Shown: in pieces, positions 1 to 12,400 of the stretch | How the letters are laid out: each line of letters starts with the position of its first letter | Position numbering within the stretch: position 1 is the first letter of the stretch | Assembly (NCBI RefSeq): GCF_021869535.1 | Contig: NW_026262690.1 | Location: 63,930,995 to 63,994,994 of the forward strand | DNA length: 64,000 bases | From: Mytilus californianus | Lineage: Eukaryota > Mollusca > Bivalvia > Mytilida > Mytilidae | Reading direction: 5' to 3' | Translations under genes and position numbers: made by a program | Notes under the pieces: model-generated | Told to the model about the DNA's origin: nothing | The model's database searches: none | Seen by the model: only the letters and a program-made list of their open reading frames with translations

Positions 1-318
1 TGTCTATCGATGAAGACCAAATGTTGACCTCTAGATGTCTTTAGGTTATCATGTCGTCTGTTCGCTGTCTCATTGACATATCTGTTCTTTTGTTCCCATC
101 TGATAATAATAATTGTATAAATAACTACATATACAGTGTCCGAAACAAAACCTGTAACAAAGATGGAAAATTGATATTTAAGGAAGAGCACTATTACTTT
201 TGTTCGGAACGATTTATTTTGATTAGGTTTTAAAACAAGCTATTGTAGTTAGATAATTAACTTTTTGTCTTTATTTTTCCCTTTTGTCCATTTTGTCTTT
301 TATTAAAATACTTATTAC
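1..318. other. Intron 9 of gene A (partial)
   Basis: Positions about 180-318 match 27640-27760 in gene B's intron 9. Nothing else is recognised. Confidence 0.6.
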
Positions 319-447
319 CTGCAATGCATAATTGTCCAATCAATTTCATCTTCTTCGGACAAACACATTCTACTTTTTGTGAAGATCCAATTCTTGAACA
401 CGTTTGATTTCCTTTGCATGGACTTGGACTGCAAGGATCTGGTGAAT
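319..447 (-). CDS. Gene A exon 9: EGF-like module
   Basis: 129 nt, phase 1 both sides; acceptor GATTTAG, donor GCAG/GTAATAAG. Six cysteines in the EGF pattern with NQTC and ECVC conserved. It begins SPDPCSPSPC where B has APDPCSPNPC. This is the last exon inside the window; 1-318 is the following intron. Confidence 0.88.
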
Positions 448-3400
448 CTAAATCACGGAAAAAAAATTCATTATAAAAGGATCCTATAATATTGCATAGA
501 CCATCTGTATTCAATAACATGGACCTATATTACGCCCGTTACTTATCATTTTGAACGAATGTAGCTATAATAATAAATGTAATTGATTGCTTAACGTCCG
601 GTGGCAAATATTTCATGCATGTTTAGGACGATCAAAATGTTATTGAAGTTCATATGGATATGCATTTATAGATAATTTGTCCTGCAATTTCTGTTCGCAA
701 ATAAGCAAATTTTTACTCTGTATAAAAGTATTCATGCAAAAAATTGAACAATAGTAGCGACCTTTGCCTGCAGTGCAAATATGACTGACATGAACCAACG
801 ATAACCACTGAACTATAAGCTACTGACTTGCGACAGACACATACATAATGTGGCGGGGTTAATTATGTTTGTGAGCGCTCAACCCTCAACTAACAGGGGG
901 CAGTGGTGTAACAGTACAACATTAACTCCAAAGATCGGTACGAGGCACTAAAACAACTAATATAAAAACATTAGACATAAAGCACCGAAATAAGAGTACT
1001 CGCAGTTACTGAAAAAAAGTTCAAAGCCAATTACAGCTAACAAATAAAGCATGTTCTCCCAAAGAAAAGTATCAATCAGTACACAACCAACGGATTTAGA
1101 CACGGTAAAGACATCCTAAACAGTCTGAAAAACGTATGACCTTGTGCAATGCCAAAATATAAGTAGACAGTATCGATGTCGTAGGATGTAGGATCATAAC
1201 TGTACATATATTGCAACACATATTTGGTTTGTGGTAACGAAATCCCTGACTTAATATTTTTCCATTTATACATCTATTACGTTTATTGACATCTAAAACG
1301 CGACTACAGAAACGGGCATCGCAAATTAGTTGTGAAATATACACACCGTAAGACATCACCGTTTAAAAAGAGGAAATTAACAGTCGGGAACGAAAAATCT
1401 TCTCTTTTGTCGTAACTTTTTGTATAGAGCTCAATAAATTCTCATAAAGATGATAGATACTAACAATAAAATTTAACAAAATTGGTAATCATATTAACAG
1501 TACCAATTTACTGCCCTTTGGTACAGTATAGATTTATTCATGATTTTTGGTACAGTATATTATTCATGATTTTTTTTTGTATCTTGTAAAACCTTGTTAT
1601 CTATCATATCGTTATTTAAGAGTTCGATGTTGTTTTCCAGCATTAATTTGTATTGTATATACAAAAATAAGAAGATGTGGTATGCGTGCCAATGCGACAA
1701 CTCTCCACCAGAGACCAAATGACATAGAAGTTAAAAACTATAGGTCACCGTCCGGCCTTCAACAATGAGCAAAACCCATACCGCATAGGCAGATATAAAA
1801 GCTCCGAAATGACAAATGTAAAACAATTCAAACCAGAAAAATAACGGCCTGATTAACGTACACTGATGAGTGTTTTATAGACGAATCGCGCGCCAGGTGT
1901 ACGAAATTTAAATTAATCCTGGTATCTATGATGAGTTAATTTACCCAAATGCCAAAAGAAATCCGTTAATATGTACAAGTAAAAAGCGAAAACCAATTAC
2001 TAGGTTCCTGACAAGCACATCAACTTGTGTCAGGAATCTCGATCAATGATCTTTAAAAACATAAAAGAACATAAAATACAATAGAACATACACGACAAGC
2101 GACTAACTCTATTATAACGATTTAACTAATAACAAATGTACATGCACAAGCAAAACAGAAATAAACAATACCGTATGGAATAAAGTTCGCAGTTACTGAA
2201 ATCAAGCTCAAAGTAGATGATAACCTGTCATTATGAAACCATGCATTCACACACTCCTATATATCGGTTACTTTATTAAAGATATAATTTCAAGAATAAA
2301 TTAAATTACAATATGGAGATAAAAAAAATCATTCTATTCTTGCTTCAAACTATAAATTAGCAATATGTTCAATCCAAACAATAATTTTAAGTCTATGAGA
2401 CATTTTGAAAAAATCATTCTTTACTAGTGAAACTTACCCCAGGCTATCAGTGTTATGCATCTCGTGTCACTTGTATGTCTAAAAAAGGAAAATTATTCAA
2501 TCTTTCAAAAATTTTTGGTTGATGGTACCTGAATATTGTCCAATTAAAAATGTGACGTGTGTTCAAAGAGTCGCTTAACGTTTTGACTCGAAAAATTGTC
2601 ATTTATTGGTTGAAAATAACTAGTCAAGTTAAATCGGTGACAATGCATAACACAATTTTATAACAACTAAACATTTGAAAGTGATTTTTATTCAAAATTA
2701 CTCCTTATACAATTATCCTTGATTTTGATTCATTACTATCCAGTGTTTTTGTCTCATATCAGATGAAATTCGTTCATATTTAACCACCGCCGGTGTATTT
2801 GCTCAAAGATTTCTCTTTTTTACCATCACTGCTTCACGTAATTGCTTGGTCATTTGTACACATTATTAAAAACGACTGATTTTGTTATAACGACTTGATC
2901 GTCATTATAGATAGTGAGCTGTTGCATGATTGCAAATGAGACAACTAACCAACAGATCCCAAATGAAGCTGATCTATACAACTATAGGTCACCGTACCAC
3001 TTTCAACTATGAGCAAACCCATATCGTGTAGTCACCTATAAAAGGCCCGACATGACAAAACAGCCTGATTAGTGGGAAAATAATAAACGTGAAAAAGAAA
3101 TATCACAGAAATCAACCAACGACAATCACTGGATTACAGGCTCCTGACTTGAGATAGGCACACGTACTATGCATGCTAATAACAATTACGAAGTCATAAA
3201 AATCATAAGCAATATGTAATCTGTACTATCGGTCTCAAGGAATGATCTATCAGTGAAAAGGCCGTCTTTACACTTGTGAAATTTTACCCTGTGCTGTCTT
3301 CAGCCATGCCACATACAATGTGATTCCCTTGATCGTTTACTGTCGGTGTCCATGACAATTCCCAGAAAACGACTCCGATTCTTTTTGGATCGTTTGTTGG

Positions 3401-6400
3401 GCCCTTTACAACCATTCCTGCCGGCCTGGTTAGACTAAGTTTGGTTACACTGTAAAACGTTAAATACTAAATAGATTAGACAAGTGCCTGTGATTAGATA
3501 TGCAAAAAATATCCTATCTAAAACAGATTTATAAGACATAATCAATACTAGATAATCTTCATTATTAAAGGTATATTAATTCCATCCATTGAGTTGTTGC
3601 ACTTTTGTGAATAGGGATGAATTAAAAGTTGCAATGCCAATGATTAAAAAGAAGTTACTTGTATGAATAAAAGGAGATGTAGGAAGCCATACATACATAC
3701 AGACAGACACACAGACAGACAGACAGACAAAAGATACTGAATGTCACTTCACGTCATACAATCAATATTTACAATGTGCCTTTGTTTTATACAATATGTG
3801 TTGTATTATTGCTAAAATTAAACTACAAGCTTTCATATTTAATATCTACGATTTACACTATCATATTAATATATATACTATATATATAATAAAATTTTTC
3901 TCATATCATACATCTGACCTCTTGATATTTTTCAGTTGTTTTAGTCGTTTGGTTGCTGTCTCATTGATGCATACCCCGAAATAGCTTGGTATGAAAATCA
4001 GTGCTAAATGAGCGGTTTGCTTATTATATATACATGTTTATCGATTTAACCCGTTAATCTTTAACAAACTTATATAGAATATCTACAAAGTCCTATCATT
4101 AATATGCATTACCATTATGCAACGTATCATGTCTTTGTGTATTTGAATGTTATTATCGGCTGGACTGATCACTCACATTAATTATAGACTTGTGTAAAGT
4201 CAGGAAAGCAATTTTCATTTGTTTTTTTCTTTGTTTAATTTGTTGTCTTGTACAGGTTATTGTTTTTGGTATTTGCAATTAGATAGACTATTACCATTGT
4301 TAATAAAATCCTTCACACTCTACTTTTTTCAATGGTTCTTCTTAATCTCTCCATACGTTGTATATTTTACACTCTTGGTTGAGGGCAATTAATTAAACAA
4401 CAGCTGGTTTTATTGTTTATTTCTGATATATTGTTTCATTGGTTGGTCCTAGACAGATTTTAACTCTTTTGAACTTTTTTTTCTGTTTGGCCAAATTAGT
4501 TTGCATGCAATCAAAAACGTTTTACATGTTTTGGCTTTTCAATTTTTTTTTCTCGACGTGCCTTATTATTCCAGAATCACGCTTCGTGCGAAAGAAGTAT
4601 TATATATTTTTCATATGCCCTCTATCTCTCATTTTAATGTCTTTTTATACGTAAGGTAGTTTGTATGTTTCCTTTTTTCAGACAGTTCATAAACAGCAGT
4701 CCTTTTTTTTAAACTGCATATGCATGTTGGTATGTTTTTATGTTTTTTTCCATAAACATCTACTTGATCTCGCATTTTTCTTAGAAAAACAAATGACAGC
4801 TATACTAGTCAGAAGTAATTGTTGCCTATATTTTGATTTATTTTGACCTCAAATTAGACATTAAGAAACAATCAAGTACTATACCACAGATTTGACCCAT
4901 TTGACCAATATATTAATGTCTACATAATCATGGAATCTCACATTCAAGTAAAGGTAGATGAGAAACTTATCTCTTTTTGTAAGAAACTATACAAAACACT
5001 TGCGAGTAGTCACCCGAAGCATTATCTTTTCCTAGATATGAAAATAAGGAGATGTGGTATAATTGCCAATGAGACAACCATCCACCAAAGTTCAAATGAC
5101 GGAGATAAAAAGATAAATAGATAGAACGTTTCTTATTACAAAGTCTTGTGTATATATATTGTCTTATATAATATACATATCCAATATAGGGCGGTTAGTC
5201 TCCTACCAGAAATTCACGCCCAATTATAAGTTATATTCTTTAAAAATAAATAAACTTTTATAAATTTTTCGTCTTACGTTTCTTTTTTATTAGCTAAGTT
5301 TGCAGCATATATCTTCTGTTTAAATGATTTCCCAGCAGATATGCTAATTTTTGTTCCCGCAGTAGGAGTAGGTGAGACAAACTCTGGTTTCCAACTACAC
5401 GGTGAATTTTTTCCCACCAAATGGATAAGAAACTGCAAAGAAAAAACAGCATCACATGTACAGTACAATAATTCAAAGAATGTATAGAAACGGTTAAGGG
5501 GTAGATGGTAAAAGTTATAAAAAGTAAACTAGTTAATATAAGTCTTTAATTGTATCTAAATTATGGCAACTAGTTAATATAAGTCTTCAATTGTATCTAA
5601 ATTTATGGCAAACTATTTAGAAAATTCTCACAAAAGAACAAAAACCTTAGCTGTTGAAAATAGAAGACATTTTTTTCACGTAAGAAGAACTTTTTTTCAA
5701 CATCAGATTAATTGAGAACTCTCAGGACGAAAGCTTTCGGAGCCAATATGAAGGAATTATATCTGTTTAACATTCGTTTAAAAACTATATACAATGCAGT
5801 ATATATAATTGTCGCATTCCTTCTCTGTAAATGTAAATGTTGATTCTCACAAAATAGTATTTTTGTTTGTTTGTGGACTTTGTTTTTCGTGTTTGTCTTT
5901 TTTTTTATATCTTTAAACAATGATTATGTCAATTATATAAATAAGTTTTAAAAGATGATTCCATACATCCGTATGTAGATGGTCTTAACATGAGTAACTT
6001 AGGAACTGAAAAAGTTTTAATGTAATTAGAACTTCAAAATGATCAACTTCCTTTGTCACGTCTGGTAAACCATCAAATCTCAACCAAATGGTTAAGCGAG
6101 AAAAACTTTACTGGCACTTCCTGTTGAGCTTTTCTGGTATAAAATATCAAAAGTGTAGTAATGGTAGGTCGAATCTGTGAATTTGTTGTTAAAAAGGAGA
6201 ATGTCATGCCATAGATAACCGAATGAGAGCTTGTCTACTTGGACCAATGTGATTTAAAATGACATCGGAATGACTTTTCTCCCGCAGGTAAGTTAGTTAT
6301 AGACAAAATGACAGTGAGATCACCAATAAAGCTAACGTATATATCGGTATATTTGTATTCTGTTTAATGAATATAAACGTGTAATAACAGTTTTTTCTTT

Positions 6401-9400
6401 TTCCGTACGAATATAATTTTATCAAGCTAAATATGTTATAAAGTATGTCAGGTTGAGATTGTCTGGTATCTGTTGTGATATTCTGGAACAATGCTGAGAT
6501 CTCCTGTCGAATAAAACTTTCAACTAGGTAAATGTCAATCGGATACGACCGTCAAAATTCATGAACCTTCTGTATAGTGGTTGTCATTTTAAATTATTCC
6601 TAGTTTCGAAATTAATTTTGTATGGGGCACTGTTGGTCTTATAAAGATACCAAAGAGTTGTGTTTTTTTTAAGTATAGCAATCTAGATGTACAGTCTAGC
6701 GCTTGAGATCTAAATAATTGTTTGTTGCTTAACTTTCAGTGGCGAATATTTCATGCATGTTCAGGACGAAAACAAATTTACAATAAATACAAATAGGTAA
6801 GCCCCACTGGGATGAAGGGCGGTAAATTTAGACTGCAACTGGAAATGAGATAGGAACAGAAATTTAGTTGGCAACATGCTATGTACGGACTCCTCAAATA
6901 ATTGTTGCAATGGGTTCTTTATGTGCAGAGAGCGTGGCACTCTCTCTACTAGAGGCAAAAGAGTTGTTGCAATGGGTTCTTTACGTGCATAGAGCGTGAC
7001 ACTCTCTCTACAGGAGGCATCGGATTTAGCTGTCACATTCTAACCGGACGTGACTGCGAATATGTTCATGCCGCACAACCAACCGGACGCCCCACTTTTG
7101 CAAAGGTCGTCTTACTGCTGGTCGGTAGAAGACCAAGAGTGACCATTTTTCTACTCCCCAGTCACCATTGGTGTTCTTATGATTAAGCGTTGAAGGTGTA
7201 AAGTACGGCGCTGGAGATATAAAGTCTCTTGATTTATTTGTACATAAAATTGGTTCTTAATGCAAGACTATTGGTTTAATCTTTAGCTGGAGATGTAAAA
7301 CCTAACGCTTCTAAGATATTTAAAGTCAAGCGCTGTAGATATAAATTCCAGCACTAAAAATGTTAATTCAAGGACTCGAGATGAAACTTCTAGCACTGGA
7401 CCTGTAAAAGTCGCTCACTTAACTGTCCGCTGGACTTTATATCTACAGTACTGGACTTTGCATCTCTAGCGCTGGACTTAAGTTCTACAGCACTAAGCTT
7501 TACATTTCCAACGTTAGACTTTGATTCTCCTGCGCTTGACTTTATACCTACAGAGGTCGTCTTTATATCTACAGTGCTATACTTTATATATTTTCAGCGG
7601 TAGACGTTACATCTTCAGATGTAGACTTTAAATCTTCAGCGGTAGACTTTCAATCTTCAGCGCTAGAATTTACATCTCGTTCGCTAGACATTAAAAAGCC
7701 ACAACTCTTAAGTATCTTTATTAGACCAACATGGATCTATACAAAAATAATGTCGAAACTAGAAACAAGTAAAATGACAACCACTATACAGAAGGTTCAT
7801 TAATTTTAAATGTCGTATTTGAATGACACCTAGCTCGTTAACATTTTATTTGACATAAGATCTCAACATTGTTCCAGAATATCACAACCGATACCAGACA
7901 ATCTCAACCTGACATACTATAAAACATATTTAGCTGAATAAAATTATATTCGAAAAGAAAAAGAAAAAAAACTGTTATTATACGTTTATATTGATAAAGA
8001 AGAATAAGAATATACGGATATACATGTATACGTTAGCTTTATTGCTGATCTCACTTACCTGTGAGAGAAAAGTCATTCCCGGTGTCATTTTAAATCACAT
8101 TGATCCGAGTAATAAACGAGACAAGCTCTCATTCAGTTATCTATGGAATGACATTCTCCCATTTAACAAAAAATCAAATATTGACAATTGATTGATGAAA
8201 AGTCAACCAACCCTAACTATATTTTTTATATTTTATAACAGAAAAGCTCAACAAGATGTGCCAGTAAAGCTTTTGCTTGCGTAACCATTTGTTTTGAGAT
8301 TTGATGGTTTACCAGGCGTGTCTGTGTAGTTGTATCTATTGTACTAAGACGTTTGATTTTTTAATTTTACCTGTAACGGAACTGTTGACATAGGTGTTGT
8401 CTCATTAAATTGTTCTTTGCCAACGTGTATTGTTTTCATAGGAAAGTCTTCAAACGTCAATGCTACTGCATACCAACCGTCATTTTTGTAGGCACTTCCA
8501 CTAGAAGCGTTGAACTTTAACGTGCAAGTATCCTGAATATGAAAACACAAAACTGCATTAACATATGTTCAAAGTCATTGAAATAAAGGACTAAAGTGAT
8601 GAACACACATAGATTGCAATCTATCTACTACTATCATCACCACTTTTGACATGGTATATTCCTTAAGTTTTGACAACAATGACAAGTTGGGTAGGTGAGA
8701 TTATGCTACAAATGCACACCATCCTAGACAACAGTTTGATGATTCTTTCGTCATCCAAGAAATATGGAAGTTGTAATTTCCGAATGGCTCAACTTTAGGT
8801 TTTTTTCAAAACCTGAATGCTGGAAAACAAATATTATGTATTTTGTTTAAAATTTTATCCAAAGTAGATCTATTTAACACGTACCCATAAAATATCCAAA
8901 CGGTAAAATTCAGTGTGCGGTTTTGACACAGTTACAAAATAAGTATCTGCCATCCTTTCTCGCAAAAATTATATATTTCGTATCTTTGTAGATCTGTTAT
9001 AAAAGATAACCCTGGTTTTCATGAAATTTGCTAAGTAAAAAAAACGGTATCTAAGTAGATTCCTATCCGTGGTTGTTATTAATACCTAACCTCGTCTAGA
9101 CTTGCAGATGGTAAGGCATGACAAACACTATCACATTCTCTACCAACGGCCCATCTACATTTAACCAGATCACCATCGGGATCATACATTGGTAGTTTCA
9201 GCTCGTGATAACAAGAAAACTGTAAACTACAAAAACAAACCGATCGAAATCGGATGAGTACCTGTCGCCATATACATTTTTTATTTAATTGTTTTCCCCT
9301 TTTATACATTTTGTAATTGTATCACACGTTAATACAAAAGTTTTACATTTGATAATATTTGTTGTTTTTTGTTTTTGTATTTCATGTATTTCGGAATTAA

Positions 9401-12400
9401 ATAATAATTATATACTAGTATGAAAATAGTTTAATGTCGGTACAAATCAATTGCAATTTGAAGCAAGCGATCAGTGTTTTTGTATTTAAACATTTCATCC
9501 AATTTTTTTATCATTGTGTCTCCTTAAATTTTCAGTATTCTTGTAGCAGCAAGTGAAAATAACTCAAAATAAATTTCGTACGTCCTAACCGTTTTTCTTT
9601 GATTAACAGTTATCAAGAACGATCTAAACCAAAAATTTCAAACACAATAATGTATTGTTACGTGAAGAACTGTATGACCAATAGGAACATACAAAGCATA
9701 CAGCCAAATTCATCCAAGGTCAACTATAGGTCTCATTGGCAATCATTACACATCTCCTGCTTTTTATTTTATTTTTTTCATTCGAAGCTTTTATTGCGAA
9801 CCAAATGAAACTTTTCCAGAGTCATCTCCTATTGATCTATTGTCCCATTGAATAAATACAATAGCTGTATTTTTCTCTGTGTAGTTTATTCACTGGGACC
9901 TTTAAATTTCTTCTAAGAGAAATCCATCACTCATTGATTAATTTACCTGATTTTTATATTGAACAGATTGATAATATATTATTGAAATTGAATAAATACA
10001 ACATCACATGCGGTTTTGTGAGTTGAAACATGTATTTTCATCTATTTAAAAGATAATATTTTTACTCAGGTAACTTAATCAAACATTTTGTGCAGAATTG
10101 TTTTATTGTGTGTTAGTTTTGCGGTATATGATACAATAGAAAAAATTGGGAATTATGCGCACTTAACACTGGTTTTTACCGCACTTTATTTTGTGCCAGT
10201 ACCAAATCAGGTTATCTTGACCTGTAATGTTCGTTGTTGTTTTACTTCGTATGCTTGTTTTTTTCCTGATGAGCTAGGAATTAGTCGTTTGATGTGGTCA
10301 GTTGTACAGTGCAGTATTCTTGGCCGTTCCTGATATCTCTTTAAATGCATTATATTTGTACGCGCCTTTTCATTGACATTCGCTTTTTGGATACCTACGT
10401 ATATAGCGGTTTACTTGCAGTTATAGGACTGGAATTTGTAGAGTTGATATCGTCTCTAAATCTGAGATCTATTGTTGTTTGAAGGTTCCATCCATTTGGA
10501 TTTCCAAAATCTAAAGTCATCCACATCGCTCCGGTATAACTAAAAAACAAATAATTGCCTCTTAAGCACTTTTCACAACCCTTGAATTATATTACAAAGT
10601 GATGTTATTCTTATCCAGGTAAGTGTATTGTGTTTAATGCTCATGAAGTATACATTATTTATTGTCTTTTTGTCGGATTTTTTTTTGCCATTGCTTTTTC
10701 AGTTTCTCTTAAACATACGAGTTTTAAATGTCCCTTTTGTATCTTTCGCCTTTTTTGTATATAAATGGTCTCATACTACTGTTGAGAGAATTTTGGCAAG
10801 GTAATAAAAACAGAAAAGATCTCTATGAAAAAAAATTAAAAGACACATTCTAATCTTTAGAGTCTTTATGGTATATGTTTTTGTTATTTATGCTAATCTG
10901 AGGAGTCAAATCTTTTCCAACTACTGTTTTTAAAAGTTGGTATATTGTACTGTTACACTACTGTTCCATGAGAAATGGATAGGGGTCTGAACGACAAACG
11001 TTTAATCCGTCAAATACTGAATGTGCCTGTTCCATGTCAGAAGTCTGTTATTCAGTGGCTGTCTTTGGTTGCTGTCTATCATATAAATTTTTTTCGATTA
11101 TAGTTTTGTTTTGTACATAAATCAGCCTGTTGGTTTTCTCGTTTGAATTGATTTTACATTATGTCATGACGGGTTCTTTTGTAGCTTCTTAAACGGGTTT
11201 TGCTTATTTTGAATGCCATATCGTGACGATACGGTAACCTATAGTTTCTTGCATCTACGTTATTTTGTCTCTGCTGGAAAGTTGTCTCATTGGCAATCAT
11301 ACCACATCTTCTTTTTTTTATTCAAAAAGAATACAGCAATACAAGGACATGAAATCCTTTCAGTGTTATCTAGAAGGTGACAGTTTTCTAACATGGGACA
11401 ACCCCTGTCAGACGACTGTACCATAATTCAAGGGTTGTGAAAAGTGTTTACTTGCATATTTGATACATGTCGCACAACCGTGAACTCTCTTGTTATAGTT
11501 AAACCTCTCAGTTGGAGAAACTGGATCCAATTTCCATATTTAGGGTTCCTTTGGAGTTTTTGATTTTTAATTAAAATCGTGTCAGAATTCGGACGCCAGT
11601 TTTATTTGTTGTCTTACTTGTATTGTATCTTCGTTGGTTGTGTTTTGGTATTTTGCTATTAAATTAATTTGCTTGCTTTTATTATACCCTTTAATCTCGA
11701 ATTCATTGACACCTTTATACTTATATTTTTTATATTTACTTACATTGATTTATTTTGCATCTTTCAATTCTTATACACACCTTACAATAAAAGGTCCGTT
11801 TCCAATGAATGTCTCTTGAAAACGATTTTCTCCTTGTTCCCATTTTTCAGCATCACTGCCGACTTCATTGGCACCAGTACAATAATAAAACACAGTACCT
11901 ACTGGCTTTTTTTGCATGTTACAACCTTTATCACATTTCCAGATTTTATCACCTATAAATGTGGTGTTAACAAACTGTCCGATCTTATTATTAGAACATC
12001 CGGGTCCACTTCCAAAAGTCCATCCCATTTTAAATGTGAACTCAATCTACAATTTTTACAGTACAACTTTAAATAATTGGATTATTTACCCTTCCCCTAT
12101 TCCTCCGTGAGCTGAAACTTTTATATCATTGGTCTCCTTCGAATATCCTATGGTCTTTTCTCGATCGAAATTATAAGTTTGTAGGATCAAATAAAAACTT
12201 TGAATCGCATTATTTCAATTACTATCATTAACTGTTTTGTGTTGATTTTTCATTGATGATCATTGATACTACATAACCATTTCTTTCAAAATGATTTTTC
12301 CACAGTATTTGAAATTAAAATACAATACAAAAATATTGCATAGAAAAAAGACATTATACTGTCTAACACTATATTCCATGTGTTTAGCAAGAGTTAAATT

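Larger units (their letters stand above)
6056..8323. mobile_element. Foldback element with ~650-bp inverted arms in intron 5 of gene A
   Basis: The left arm (about 6056-6700) begins TCACGTCTGGTAAACCATC. The right arm (about 7700-8323) ends with its near-complement GATGGTTTACCAGGCGTG. Further arm pairs: CTTCTGTATAGTGGTTGTCA at 6569 with TGACAACCACTATACAGAAG at 7775, and AATGTGATTTAAAATGACA at 6246 with its complement near 8082. The centre of about 1 kb holds a 60-bp direct repeat (6902-7022) and short tandem units (7190-7690). Gene B intron 5 has no such segment: AACTTCCTTTATGTAGTTG at 38942 is the uninterrupted site. No transposase ORF is seen. Confidence 0.7.

Noticed and set aside
1547..1768. 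73-codon open frame
   Set aside because: It overlaps the AGATGTGGTAT retroelement tail and has no family features.
11669..12076. 135-codon plus-strand open frame
   Set aside because: It is the antisense shadow of gene A exon 2; the minus strand has the conserved, splice-compatible reading.
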